A stretch of 64,000 nucleotides of DNA from CAVVEQ01 sp963806635 (GTDB lineage: Bacteria; Chloroflexota; Anaerolineae; Anaerolineales; Anaerolineaceae), in the NCBI GenBank assembly GCA_963806635.1, contig CAWDZA010000015.1, positions 248,001 to 312,000 on the forward strand, read 5' to 3'. Of this stretch, positions 8,418 to 18,700 are shown one piece after another. The first letter of the stretch is position 1. Each line of letters opens with the position of its first letter. Both the position numbers and the translations under genes were made by a program. The notes below the pieces were generated by a model. That model saw nothing but the letters and a program-made list of their open reading frames with translations, did not search any database and was not told the DNA's origin.

Positions 8418-9599
8418 CTATTCTTGCTGAGTTTGGATACTGCCGGCAGTCACCGTCCAGCAGATTGCTTGTTGGATGAAATCCGCAGGGAAGTGCGAGA
8501 GATCGGTGGCGGTAACGATCGCCTGGTCGTAATTATGCAGGGATGCCAACAGATCGCTTCGCCGGGTAGGATCCAATTCAGCCAGGGTCTCATCCAGGAG
8601 CAGCAGTGGGAATTCACCCGTGCGGGATTTCATCCATTCCACCTCGGCGAGCTTGACGGAAAGCAGGGCTGTGCGGATTTGCCCGCGTGAACCAAAGTCA
8701 CCCAGGTCAATACCATTTGCAGAGACCCTCAGCTCATCGCGGTGCGGACCGATGGTCGTCACCCCACGCTGGATTTCCTCCCTTCGCAGGGAAATCAACT
8801 TTTCCAAAAAACCTATTCTAATTTCATCCAAAATTGCTGAATTTTCCTGCGAGGCGTCCTGTGAGGAAAAAGGGTTATAGGAAGGTTGGTAGGTAATTTC
8901 CAGCATCTCGCTTTCAGATGTGAGCTTTTGATGAAGACCTGCTGCGGTTTTCTCAAGCTCGCCAATGGCGACTTCCCGCCAGGCGATGATTTTGGATCCA
9001 TTTTCAGCCAGGAGATTATCCCAGTAATCAAGCTGGGAGGTATCTCCGCCGCGCTCGGCAAGCAGCTTGAGCAAGGCATTGCGCTGCTCCATTGCGCGCG
9101 CATAAAGGCTGAGTGATTCGCCATAACCAGGAATGACCTGGGAGAGAACCATGTTGATGTACCGGCGGCGGTCCTCAGGGCTGCCCTCCAAAATGCGCAT
9201 CATTTGGGGCAGAAAGATCACTGCGTTGACCTCGCCGAGCGCTTCCACCGCTTTTCGCTTTACTCCATTTACGAGAATCTCTTTGCGCAGCCGCGGACTG
9301 CCGGTGGCACCTTCCTCCAATATGAGACGCACTTCAATTCGTATGGATTTGGATTGTTTTTCGACCTCGGCAACGATGCGGGCAACCTGAAGTTCTTCTT
9401 CGCCTGCTGTGAAAGATACCAGGTGGCGATCCGTTTGGGTGTGGAAGGAAGAAAAGGTGGCCAGGAAGAAGATCGCCTCCAGCAGGCTGGTCTTGCCCTG
9501 AGCGTTATCCCCGATGAGCAGCAAAATCCGCCGGGGAAGGTCAACATCCAGGCGGGTGAACGAACGGAAATTGGTGAGTGATAGACGGGTCAGACGCAA
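8418..9599 (-). CDS. recF: DNA replication and repair protein RecF
   Basis: 393 residues. SMC-like ATPase that loads RecA at gaps with RecO and RecR. N-terminal LTNFRSF and Walker A GDNAQGKTS; the ABC signature region is near LGDFGSRGQIRTALLSVKLAE, and Walker B is FPLLLLDETLAELDPTRR. Start is TTG at 9599, three bases after the frame-corrected stop of def, with GAGG in the def tail as ribosome binding site. It therefore belongs to the def operon rather than the usual dnaA-dnaN-recF-gyrB set, none of which is in the window. Confidence 0.96.
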   Translation of the reverse strand: MRLTRLSLTNFRSFTRLDVDLPRRILLLIGDNAQGKTSLLEAIFFLATFSSFHTQTDRHLVSFTAGEEELQVARIVAEVEKQSKSIRIEVRLILEEGATGSPRLRKEILVNGVKRKAVEALGEVNAVIFLPQMMRILEGSPEDRRRYINMVLSQVIPGYGESLSLYARAMEQRNALLKLLAERGGDTSQLDYWDNLLAENGSKIIAWREVAIGELEKTAAGLHQKLTSESEMLEITYQPSYNPFSSQDASQENSAILDEIRIGFLEKLISLRREEIQRGVTTIGPHRDELRVSANGIDLGDFGSRGQIRTALLSVKLAEVEWMKSRTGEFPLLLLDETLAELDPTRRSDLLASLHNYDQAIVTATDLSHFPADFIQQAICWTVTAGSIQTQQE

Positions 9600-9602
9600 G
9601 GA

Positions 9603-10108
9603 TTACACGTCCTCAACCTCTTCTTCGGTTTTCGGCTTGCCATATGCGGGCAGCAAGGTCGGTATAGACGATGCCGTCCAGGTGATCGACTCTCGTGCTG
9701 AAAGATACGCGCCAGCCAGCCGCTGGCTTTGATCTTGATCGGTTTGCCCTGTCGGTTCAAGCCACGGACGACCACATCCTGGTAGCGTTCCACTTCACCG
9801 ACCAGACCGGGAACAGAAAGACAGCCTTCCACTCCGATCAGTGTTTCCTCAGTCGGAAAGGTTAACTCAGGGTTGACCACTACATACAACTTTTTATCCT
9901 GGTTTTCTTCCTCGTCCCCATATTCGATGACGACGATACGACTGGCAACCGAAACCTGAGGGGCGGCTAATCCCACTCCGGGGGCATCCCGCATCGTTTC
10001 GATCATATCTGCGACAAGCGTTTTTAAGTTTTGATCAAATACCGTAACCTTATGCGCCTTCCGGCGCAGGATGGGATCGGGCATGATGGCGATGGGCAAC
10101 AACGGCAT
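9603..10108 (-). CDS. def: peptide deformylase, with two apparent frameshifts
   Basis: Removes the formyl group from nascent proteins; Fe/Zn metalloenzyme. Motif 1 is GVGLAAPQ (44-51) and motif 2 is EGCLS, with metal-ligand Cys96. Motif 3 HExDH begins at H138-E139 but the frame breaks there: an extra base (near 9690) turns HEIDHLDG into unrelated sequence. A second extra base (near 9639) is needed to reach ...WKPKTEEEVEDV and the stop at 9603. Uncorrected, the ORF stops at 9590 and lacks the catalytic His/Glu pair. The enzyme is essential in bacteria, so sequence error is likelier than loss unless another def exists. Start has GGAG 5 bases upstream. Second gene of an operon: membrane protein, def, recF. 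Confidence 0.88.
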
Positions 10109-10138
10109 TATTTCTCCAAAGGTGATTATCGGATAATT

Positions 10139-11812
10139 TTACTCCGAATCAGGCGGGGTGGGGGGCTTGCCCGGCTCGGAAGTTCCCTCCCCGGTCATGC
10201 GGTGATAGGTGTCGATATAATCCGCGATCCGATCCCGTTCCGCCCGGACCTCCTTGCCTTTCTCGCGTCTTGTAAGATTGATGAAGCGTTCGAAAAGGTC
10301 TTTTTGGACTGCCGAGGGGTCGCTTACGTAATCAAAATTCAGATCAGTATCCCCGATCCGGATCGCGACAGAGCCAAAGTTCAGGAGAATTCCCAGCATG
10401 CCCTGTCGGAAATACTCGATGGATTGGATGTTCTTAAGGGGAGCGGTGCGTTTTTCCTCAGCGCCCAGCGGACGGCGATGGACGTCGATGATCTGGTCTG
10501 GTGTGATCATATAGTAATCGTTGCGCCAGTCCACAATGCGGTAGAGGAACCAGATCCAAAGCACCAATCCTCCCAGCAGGATGATGGAAAAGAAGGTGGC
10601 AATATCCAACCCGCCCAGGAACCCGCCCGCTGCGGCTGCCAGGGTCATCACCCAGAGGATCAGGAACACCATCGGTAGGATCAGCCTTCTGATCAAGATC
10701 CACCAATGCGTGCGGTAGATCACCGATTCCCCCTGGATTTCCTTTAACTTGAACATACCCGCAAGCGAAGTAACCAGGGGACCGGATTCAATATCAGACG
10801 CCACCGGGTTGACTGGCAATTGCGCTTCAGCAGGTTTGGCTCCGGAGAGCCGGCTGCGAATATCCGCTTCCACTTCAGTTTTGTTTATATTGACCTGGCT
10901 GCTCTTCGCCCGTGACCAATATTCCTGCACCAGCGAGATGACCCATTCCGGGTTCTGAATATATCTGAATTGAATGGAGCCTGTGAATGTTCTGGCGCGG
11001 ATGGTGCCGAAGCCCATCCACCGGCCCGAGAAGCTGGTATCCGTATCCAGGGAGAGGATGGCTTCCAGCGGAGTTTCCTGACGGCTTTCGTAAAACAGAA
11101 CAACTTTCTCCAGGTTGAGGACGCGCTGGTCAGTGATCACGTAATAATCGTTGGTCCAATCCCAACCCTTCCACAGCGACCAGAAAAAGCTGATCACCAG
11201 CTCTGCCAGCATCAAAATTGGAATTACAACCGAGTTCGGTAAAAACATCACATAGACCAGTCCCAATGGAATGAGGAGCAGAACACCGGTCAGAATGGGT
11301 AACACCAGGGATTTAAAAAGGAAATACCAGTGCTTACGGTTGATATAAATGATATTCTCGTGCTCGTTCCGCCAGGGAAAGCGCTTGCGCGTGATGAACA
11401 GGTAACTTCTGTGTTCCAGCCGGGCAGCTTGATCAAATTCGGTGCAACCAGAGGAAAGCTCGCGCAAATCCTTGCGGGAAAACTTCATCAACCGGGTCTC
11501 TGTAATTGCCGTTGCCCGCGTGAGGCGTTTTCTGGTGGAACCATCCAGGACTTCACTGCCAAAGTGATCCCCAGGGGCGAGGATTGCGATCGTTTCGATA
11601 CCTTTTTCATTATCCTTCTCCAGGCTGACCTTTCCGGAAAGGATCAGGAAAAACCCATTACAAATATCTCCTGGATCAAAAATGATCTGCCCACTGCGGA
11701 TAATGGTTATGCGGGGATCAGCGGCCAGCTCGGTGAGCTTCTGTTCTCCAAGAAGAGTGAAGAGCGGATTGTGAGAAAGTAAATCCACCAGGTTCAAATC
11801 ATCCGCAGGCAT
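10139..11812 (-). CDS. cyclic-nucleotide-binding domain / double bacterial PH-domain membrane protein
   Basis: 557 residues. Residues about 15-125 form a CNMP-binding-like beta barrel (IIRSGQIIFDPGDICNGFFLILSGKVSLE, LAPGDHFGSEVL). Then come two repeats of the same unit: a pair of membrane helices followed by a bacterial PH (DUF304-like) domain, the first around WDWTNDYYVITDQRVLNLEK and the second around VDWRNDYYMITPDQIIDVHRR. The tail is Pro/Thr-rich. The Arg of the phosphate-binding cassette is not evident, so cyclic nucleotide binding is uncertain. Function unknown; a membrane-bound sensor is a guess. 30 bp upstream of def. On the minus strand a TATACT (11824-11819) is 6 bases from the ATG. 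Confidence 0.75.
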   Translation of the reverse strand: MPADDLNLVDLLSHNPLFTLLGEQKLTELAADPRITIIRSGQIIFDPGDICNGFFLILSGKVSLEKDNEKGIETIAILAPGDHFGSEVLDGSTRKRLTRATAITETRLMKFSRKDLRELSSGCTEFDQAARLEHRSYLFITRKRFPWRNEHENIIYINRKHWYFLFKSLVLPILTGVLLLIPLGLVYVMFLPNSVVIPILMLAELVISFFWSLWKGWDWTNDYYVITDQRVLNLEKVVLFYESRQETPLEAILSLDTDTSFSGRWMGFGTIRARTFTGSIQFRYIQNPEWVISLVQEYWSRAKSSQVNINKTEVEADIRSRLSGAKPAEAQLPVNPVASDIESGPLVTSLAGMFKLKEIQGESVIYRTHWWILIRRLILPMVFLILWVMTLAAAAGGFLGGLDIATFFSIILLGGLVLWIWFLYRIVDWRNDYYMITPDQIIDVHRRPLGAEEKRTAPLKNIQSIEYFRQGMLGILLNFGSVAIRIGDTDLNFDYVSDPSAVQKDLFERFINLTRREKGKEVRAERDRIADYIDTYHRMTGEGTSEPGKPPTPPDSE

Positions 11813-11899
11813 GAATTAAGTATATCCCAACATTAAAAAAAGGCATGAAAAGCACCCGTTTGAGCGATCCTCTCTTCACATACCTTATAATTCGCAACC
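11813..11899. promoter_or_regulatory. divergent interval with two start-proximal -10 boxes
   Basis: Minus-strand TATACT (11824-11819) is 6 bases from the ATG at 11812. Plus-strand TATAAT (11886-11891) is 8 bases from the ATG at 11900. Neither gene has a Shine-Dalgarno sequence. Both could be leaderless. Confidence 0.5.
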
Positions 11900-13378
11900 A
11901 TGAGACGCGGCAGTTACACGACATCACGCTGGGCAGCAATTGCCCTTTTATTCCTGGCAGTGGTGCTGCTGGTATTCCAATTGGTGCGCTATAGCCGGCT
12001 GCGTAGCAGCTTCCCGCCTGGGACCACGATCGCCAGCATCCCTATGGGCGGGCTGGACCCTCAGCAGGCAGCGGATCGGTTGATCAGCGCCTACAACATC
12101 CCCCTGACGCTGTATTTTGGTGATTCCACCATCCAGGTGCGGCCTTCCTCGTTGGGCTTTCAACTGGATCTGAGCTCAATGATCACAGCCGCAGATGTGC
12201 AGCGCACCCAGCAGCCCTTCTGGTCTTCTTTCTGGGATTATCTCTGGAACCGGCTGCCGAACCCGATAAATATCCCCCTTCGGGCTGATATTTCCGAAGA
12301 GCGGTTAAAAGAATATTTGGTTAAAGAGATCGCCCCGCGGTATGACCAACCTGCCAGCCCGGCGGTGCCAGTGCCGGGGAGCGTGGTCTTTCAACCCGGG
12401 CAGCCGGGAAAAACACTCAATATCGAGAAATCAGCCTCGCTTATCTCTGACGCACTGCAATCCCCCGCAGGGCGGACCATCAACTTGAGTTATGAAAACG
12501 TGGGTTCTGCCAAACCCGGCTTCAACAATCTGGAAACCCTACTGAAGCAAATCATTGATCTATCAGGATTTGACGGCGTTATCGAGATTTACCTGCAGGA
12601 TCTGGAAACTGGGCAGGATCTGCATTTTGCCTATCAGAATGGCAAAGAGTTACCCGTGGATATCAGTTTCACAGCGGCCAGCTCCATTAAAATCCCGGTG
12701 ATGATCTCCACATTCCGCAGGGCGAAAGACCCAGCCCCGGCGGAGGTAACCAAAGAGATCGAAGGGATGATCGAACGTTCCGATAACACTTCCACAGATG
12801 CGCTGATGCAGTCCTTTGACCGCAATCTGGGTCCGCTTACTGTGACAGAGGATATGCGCTCTCTGGGAATTGAAAACACATTTATCAGCGGATATTTCTA
12901 TCCGGGCGCCCCGCTGCTTCGAGAGGTGCGGACGAAGGCTAATTCCCGTATAGACGTAAACACCTTCCCGGATCGATACAACCAGACGACTGCCCTGGAA
13001 ATGGGCACTTTGTTGGAGGATATTTATCAGTGTGCCAAAACTGGCGGAGGCACGCTCTCAGCCGTCTTCGATGGGGAAATCACCCAGCACGAATGCCAGC
13101 TCATGCTGGATTATCTATCAAAGAATAAAAACGGGGTGCTGCTTCAGGCCGGTTTACCCGATGGCGCCCACTTTGCGCATAAGCATGGGTGGATCACGGA
13201 GAGCGACGGGTTGATGCACTCCATCTCGGATGCTGGTATTGTCTTTTCGCCGGGGGGTGATTTCACCATGACGGTTTACCTTTACCATCCCGATCAAATC
13301 CTTTTCGACCCGATCAACCTGATGGTCTCCCAGCTTTCAAACGCAGTATTTAATTACTTCAATATGTCCGGAAGCTGA
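11900..13378 (+). CDS. membrane-anchored serine hydrolase, class A beta-lactamase/PBP-like, with N-terminal VanW/YoaR-type region
   Basis: 492 residues. An N-terminal membrane anchor (about 11-28) is followed by two stretches with peptidoglycan-binding VanW/YoaR-like character (GTTIASIPMGGLDPQQAADRL is the typical start). The catalytic domain starts near residue 215. Its nucleophile motif SxxK is S261-S-I-K264, the second motif is SDN at 294-296, and the third is KHG in FAHKHGWI, in place of KTG. This set marks a beta-lactamase-fold hydrolase. I expect a cell-wall-related role, or secondarily beta-lactam hydrolysis; sequence cannot decide. Monocistronic in appearance, with a start-proximal TATAAT. 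Confidence 0.8.
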   Translation: MRRGSYTTSRWAAIALLFLAVVLLVFQLVRYSRLRSSFPPGTTIASIPMGGLDPQQAADRLISAYNIPLTLYFGDSTIQVRPSSLGFQLDLSSMITAADVQRTQQPFWSSFWDYLWNRLPNPINIPLRADISEERLKEYLVKEIAPRYDQPASPAVPVPGSVVFQPGQPGKTLNIEKSASLISDALQSPAGRTINLSYENVGSAKPGFNNLETLLKQIIDLSGFDGVIEIYLQDLETGQDLHFAYQNGKELPVDISFTAASSIKIPVMISTFRRAKDPAPAEVTKEIEGMIERSDNTSTDALMQSFDRNLGPLTVTEDMRSLGIENTFISGYFYPGAPLLREVRTKANSRIDVNTFPDRYNQTTALEMGTLLEDIYQCAKTGGGTLSAVFDGEITQHECQLMLDYLSKNKNGVLLQAGLPDGAHFAHKHGWITESDGLMHSISDAGIVFSPGGDFTMTVYLYHPDQILFDPINLMVSQLSNAVFNYFNMSGS

Positions 13379-13428
13379 TCCTAACAACCGAATATCCTTT
13401 TTCTAATCGAATACCTATAACAATTCGT

Positions 13429-13437
13429 TGCTATAAT
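13429..13437 (+). promoter_or_regulatory. extended -10 promoter for the AOR gene
   Basis: TGC followed by TATAAT (13432-13437) gives an extended -10 element, 43 bases before the ATG; no matching -35 is seen. A GGGAGG ribosome binding site follows at about 13468-13473. Confidence 0.6.
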
Positions 13438-13480
13438 TAATTAAGAAATCCCATCTTAAACCCCCAGGGAGGAAGCGCGA

Positions 13481-15379
13481 ATGTCAAAAAGCATCATGGG
13501 CACGGTTCTGCATGTTGACCTTACCGAATCCAGGTTGTGGGAAGAACACCCGGATGAAGCTTTTTACCGTAAGTACGGCGGGGGGAGCGCGATGGGGGTT
13601 TACTACCTGCTAAAAGAGATGAAGCCGGGAACCGATCCACTTTCACCAGGAAATATCCTGACCATCTTTACAGGCGTTCCCACAGGCGTGGCGATCTCGG
13701 GTCAATCCCGGATCACGGTGAACGCGCGTTCGCCGCTGACTGGTGCGATCGGGGATAGCCAGGCAGGTGGCTTTTTTCCGGCAGCATTTAAGCACGCCGG
13801 ATTCGATGGCATCGTCATCCGGGGCAAAGCCGCCAAACCTGTCTACCTTTTACTGGATGAGGGTCGGGCAGAATTACGGGATGCCAGCACGCTGTGGGGA
13901 AAGTGCACCCTGGAATGCGAACAGGCGCTCAAAACCGAACTCGATGACCCAAAAATCGAGGTGATGCAAATCGGTCCGGCTGGGGAAAAGCAGGTGCGCT
14001 TTGCAGCCATCATGAACATGCGCAATCGCGCCAACGGGCGCACCGGGATGGGCGCTGTGATGGGCTCGAAACTACTGAAAGCCATTGTGGTACGCGGAAA
14101 CCGCAAGCTGGAAGTGCATGATAAGCAGGAGATCGTCCGGATGAATCGGGATGGAATCCGTCTGCTGGAGGAAATCCCCGATGTGAAAGGTTTGAATATC
14201 AATGGCACGGGAGATGTGGTTCCCTTCCAGAATTCCATCGGCAGCCTTCCCACGCGCAATTATCAGGAAACCCAATTTGAAGCCTTTGAGGAGATCAGCG
14301 GGGATAAGGTTACCAAGACCATCCTTGTGAACCGGGATACCTGTTACGGGTGCGTTGTGCGCTGCAAACGAGTGGTGCAGACTGAATACGAAGGGGAGGA
14401 AGTGCTGCCTGCTTATGGGGGGGCGGAATACGAAACACTGGCCACCTTTGGCTCCTATTGCGGCAATGCCGACCTGGCATCCATTCAGTATGCGAATCAA
14501 TTGTGCAATGCCTATGGAATGGATACCATCTCATGCGGTGCAACAATCGCCTTTGCTATGGATTGCTTCGAACGAGGGTTGATCGGACCGAAAGAAACTG
14601 GCGGTCTGGATCTGCGGTTTGGCAACACAAACGCGGTTATTGAAATGATTAGAAGGATCGCCCAACGGGAAGGGCTTGGAGATCTGCTTGCGGATGGATC
14701 AGCCCTGGCAGCCAGGAAAATTGGCCCCAAGGCAGAAGCACTGCTTACCACCTGCAAAGGACAGGAGATCCCTGCCCATTCACCACAGGCGAAACGGTCG
14801 CTGGGGTTGATCTATGCGGTAAATCCCTTTGGCGCCGATCACCAGTCCTCTGAGCACGACCCCATGTACGAGGATGGCGGTTCGCCGCTCTATTTCGAGC
14901 GACTGGCGCTGCTCGGGCTGACCACCCCGCAGGCACCCGGCTCGATGGATGATGAAAAAGTGCGCTTTGCCTATCTGACCGAAGTATTCTATTCCGCATT
15001 GGATACCTATTGCTTGTGCCAGTTTGTTTGGGGTCCGGCATGGACGCTTTACGGACCGGCCGAGACGGCCGCCATGCTCAAAGCTGCCACCGGGTGGGAT
15101 GTGGACGTGGCGGAGTTGATGAAGGTGGGAGAGCGGCGGCTGAACATGCTGCGCGCTTTCAACGCCCGTGAGGGGTTCTCGCGGGATCAGGACCGCCTTC
15201 CGAAAAAATTCTTTTCTCCTCTGGCCGGCACTGGTCCAACGGCTGGAATGGCTCTCGATGAACATCATTTTGAGCATGAGAAGGATACTTACTACCGGAT
15301 GGCTGGCTGGGATGTTGCCACAGGGAACCCCACGCAGCAGAAACTGGAAGAACTTGGATTGGAGTGGGTTCCGGCTTGA
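13481..15379 (+). CDS. aor: aldehyde ferredoxin oxidoreductase (tungsten/molybdopterin enzyme)
   Basis: 632 residues, normal for the AOR family. Oxidises aldehydes to carboxylic acids (or reduces acids) with ferredoxin, using tungsten bis-pterin and one [4Fe-4S] cluster. N-terminal domain features: YGGGSAMGVYYLL, FTGVPTGVAISGQSRITVNARSPLTG and FKHAGFDGIVIRGKA. The cluster ligands are CxxCxxxC in DTCYGCVVRCKR and a distal Cys in DTYCLCQFVWG. Pterin-binding region: NPFGADHQSSEHDP. The aldehyde type (AOR, FOR or other) cannot be fixed. It overlaps the following MoaD-like gene, a pairing common for these enzymes. Indicates anaerobic fermentative metabolism. Confidence 0.93.
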   Translation: MSKSIMGTVLHVDLTESRLWEEHPDEAFYRKYGGGSAMGVYYLLKEMKPGTDPLSPGNILTIFTGVPTGVAISGQSRITVNARSPLTGAIGDSQAGGFFPAAFKHAGFDGIVIRGKAAKPVYLLLDEGRAELRDASTLWGKCTLECEQALKTELDDPKIEVMQIGPAGEKQVRFAAIMNMRNRANGRTGMGAVMGSKLLKAIVVRGNRKLEVHDKQEIVRMNRDGIRLLEEIPDVKGLNINGTGDVVPFQNSIGSLPTRNYQETQFEAFEEISGDKVTKTILVNRDTCYGCVVRCKRVVQTEYEGEEVLPAYGGAEYETLATFGSYCGNADLASIQYANQLCNAYGMDTISCGATIAFAMDCFERGLIGPKETGGLDLRFGNTNAVIEMIRRIAQREGLGDLLADGSALAARKIGPKAEALLTTCKGQEIPAHSPQAKRSLGLIYAVNPFGADHQSSEHDPMYEDGGSPLYFERLALLGLTTPQAPGSMDDEKVRFAYLTEVFYSALDTYCLCQFVWGPAWTLYGPAETAAMLKAATGWDVDVAELMKVGERRLNMLRAFNAREGFSRDQDRLPKKFFSPLAGTGPTAGMALDEHHFEHEKDTYYRMAGWDVATGNPTQQKLEELGLEWVPA

Positions 15380-15612
15380 TCCGCGTCAAGGTCACGCTGC
15401 ATTCTTATCTCAAAGATCATCTTCCGCCAGAAACCGACGGACAAACAATACTGGACCTGGCGGACGGCACGACCATCGCAGATCTTTCCCGCCAGCTCGA
15501 ATTGCCCGAGGCGATTGCCGTGGCGGTGAACGAAAACATCGAACGGGACCGCCAGCGCGTTATCGCGGACGGAGATCATGTGCGGTTCTTGCGGCCTGGT
15601 GCGGGGGGATGA
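15376..15612 (+). CDS. MoaD/ThiS family sulfur-carrier protein
   Basis: Small beta-grasp protein of 78 residues (82 if GTG at 15364 is used). It starts IRVKVTLHSYLKDHLP and ends in the diagnostic Gly-Gly (RPGAGG) that is adenylated and thiocarboxylated. The TTG start at 15376 overlaps the AOR stop (TTGA). Position right behind AOR suggests it supplies sulfur for the tungstopterin cofactor of that enzyme; this is inference from context. Confidence 0.85.
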   Translation: MIRVKVTLHSYLKDHLPPETDGQTILDLADGTTIADLSRQLELPEAIAVAVNENIERDRQRVIADGDHVRFLRPGAGG

Positions 15613-15649
15613 CCTGCCGGTTCAGGATTTGAATCTGATGAGTGTTGTC

Positions 15650-15678
15650 TTGCGGGAAATTTCACTTTCAAGTATAGT
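15650..15678 (+). promoter_or_regulatory. promoter for the Agl23-NHL gene
   Basis: -35 TTGCGG (15650-15655), 17-base spacer, -10 TATAGT (15673-15678), 44 bases before the ATG. Confidence 0.6.
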
Positions 15679-15722
15679 CACGGTCAAATCTTGCGTCATG
15701 AAGTAGGAATCACATAGGAATC

Positions 15723-18700
15723 ATGGAACCAGAAATCACCCCGTCTTCCTGGTTGGACAAGCCCGTTTTCAAGCAATTCCCAAATTTTTCCATAGAAAAA
15801 CTGCTCATCGTGCTGATCCTGGCAGCGGCGGTTTTCACCCGTTTTTATGATCTGGGTGCGCGGGTGATGGCGCACGATGAGGTCAACCACGTGGTACCCT
15901 CATTCGATCTGTACGAGGGCAGGGGCTACCGCCACGACCCGGTGACGCACGGGCCCATGCAAATGGAGTTAGTGGCACTCTCCTACTTTCTGCTGGGGGA
16001 TAACGATTTCAGTTCGCGTGTTCCGGCTGCGCTATTTAGCGTGGCGGTGATCGCTTTTATCCTGTTTTATCTGAAACGCTATCTTGGCAGGGCGGGGGCG
16101 CTGCTGGCAGGGTTTTTCTTCCTGATCTCACCTTTCATGATGTTTTATGGCAGGTACACGCGCGATGAGGGTTTCGTCCAACTCTTTGGCGTGCTGCTTT
16201 TCTTCGGCCTGTTGAAGTATTTGGAAGACAGCCGGCAGAATATTCTCTACCTGGTGGTTGCGGTTCTTTCGCTGTATTTCTGCACGATGGAAGCAGCTTA
16301 TATCTTTGCCGCGCAGATCCTCATTTTCCTGGCGATCCTGCTCATTTGGGAGATGCGGCGCGGTGTTTTCATCGATGCTACGAAACGCACAGCCTTCCTG
16401 ACCGCCACGATCGTTACGCTTGCGTTCATGGGATTTTTTGGGCTGGCAGGTTTCTATATCTCGCGTGAGACTGCTGGGGGGATCGTTCTGACCGGAGGGC
16501 TCTTCACAGTACTACTTGCCGAGATTAACCTGATCCAATTGATTATGGTTCTGCTTTTCTCCGGGGCCATGGTCGGGTTGGTCTTCATGTCCAGGTCGCT
16601 TCTCGGCGGACTTAAACCCGAAAAACTCCTTGCCAACCGGCTGGCCAGGCTGCTTGTCCTGCTCGTCAGCCTGTTGCTGCCATTGCTCTCAGCGTTTCCC
16701 ATCTATATCACGGGATGGAATCCGCTGGATTATGAAACCATCGGTATGGTTCACACTTCAATATTTTTGCTCATTACCTCGATCCCGGCAGTTTTCATGG
16801 GGTTCTTCTGGGGGCTGCGGAGCTGGGTCAAATACGCGGCAGTGTTCTTTGGAATATTCACGGTGCTGTATACCACCTTCTTCACCAACGGGGCTGGTTT
16901 CTTCACCGGTATCGTTGGCGCCCTGGGGTACTGGCTTTCACAGCAGAGCGTTCAGCGCGGATCGCAGCCCTGGTATTACTACAGTTTGATCACAATACCG
17001 ATCTACGAGTTCCTGGCAGCATTGGGAACCATCCTCGCGCTTTATTTTGCCGCGAAATATAAAAAGTGGTGGACCTTCGGCGGGATCGATCCAGCCCGGC
17101 AGACTGTTGAACCGGAAACTCATGAAGAATCGGCAAACCAGGCTGCTGAGGAAAAAGCGCAACCACCGGCTGAAAAACCAGATATGGTTGCATTGATCCG
17201 GGTGCCGGTGATCCTGATGCTGTTGTTTTGGGCACTCACCAGCCTGATCGCCTTTTCGGTGGCCGGGGAGAAAATGCCCTGGTTGACGATCTATATTGCC
17301 CAGCCCATGCTGCTGGCCGCTGGCTGGGGGCTGGGTTACCTGGTGGATTCAACTGCCTGGGGCAAACTTATGGAAAAGCGCGGCGTGGCTGCGTTTTTCC
17401 TGATGGTTGTCTTCCTCTTTGCGCTCTTTGGATTGATCGGCAGCCTGTTTGGTGTGATCCCACCGTTCCAGGGGAACACGGTGGAGCAGCTTCAGGCTAC
17501 CAGTACATTCATCTTCTCCCTATTCGCATGCGGACTATCCCTCTACGGCATCATTTATTGCATGCGAGGGTGGGGGGCACGGCTGGCGCTGCGCTGGGTC
17601 GCGGGATTGTTCTTTGCCTTGCTCGCCATCCTTACCGTCCGCGCTGCCGTGCGGGCTTCCTTTATCGAATACGATCATCCTACTGAGTATCTGGTATATG
17701 CGCACGCTGCCAGAGGACCCAAGGACATGCTTGCCCAGGTGGAGGAGATCTCCCAACGGCTCACAAGCGGTCTGGATATTCAAGTTGCCTATGATAATGA
17801 CGGCTTGTACCCGTATTGGTGGTATTTCCGCAATTACCCCAACCATCAATGGTTCACCGAACCGACCCGCGAATTGTCCAACGTCCCCATAATCATTGCC
17901 AGCTCGCGCAATTGGGGCAAGCTGGACTCCATTTTGCGCGACAACTATATTTCGTATGAATATCAACGCCTGTGGTGGCCGAACATGGATTACATGGGGC
18001 TCACCTGGGATCGCATCCGCAACGTTCTGGTGGACCCTCAGTGGCGAAAAGCGATTTGGGAGATCTGGCTTAATCGGGATTACACCCTTTATGGCCAATT
18101 GAAGGGAACGAATGAGTTCAACCTGGCCACATGGTCACCAAGTGAAAAGTTGCGTCTATACATCAGCAAGGATATCGTTTCCAAGATCTGGAATTACGGC
18201 GTGTTGCCCGCTGCATCAGCGACTATTAAAGAAGATCCCTACGCCGCAGGTATGACCACGCTGGTCCCCGACCAGGTGATCGGTACCACCGGGGCGACCG
18301 ACGGCCAATTCAACGCCCCACGCTCGGTCGCCATCGCTCCGGATGGCAGCTTTTACGTAGCGGATTCACGCAACCATCGCATTCTGCATTTCACTGCGGA
18401 TGGACAACTGATTAAAGCCTGGGGTTCCTTCAGCAACACGAACTCCGAAACTGCCCCTGCGGGCACCTTCAACGAACCCTGGGGTGTGGCAGTTGCGCCG
18501 GATGGCTCTGTGTACGTAGCAGATACCTGGAACAACCGCATCCAGAAGTTTTCTGCGGATGGCGAATTTATCACCATGTGGGGTCATTCGGGTCTGGCGG
18601 AGGATATGACTTCGTTCTACGGCCCGCGGGGGATCGCGGCTGACGCTGCCGGACGGGTGTATATCACCGACACCGGCAACAAGCGGGTGGTTGTTTTCGA

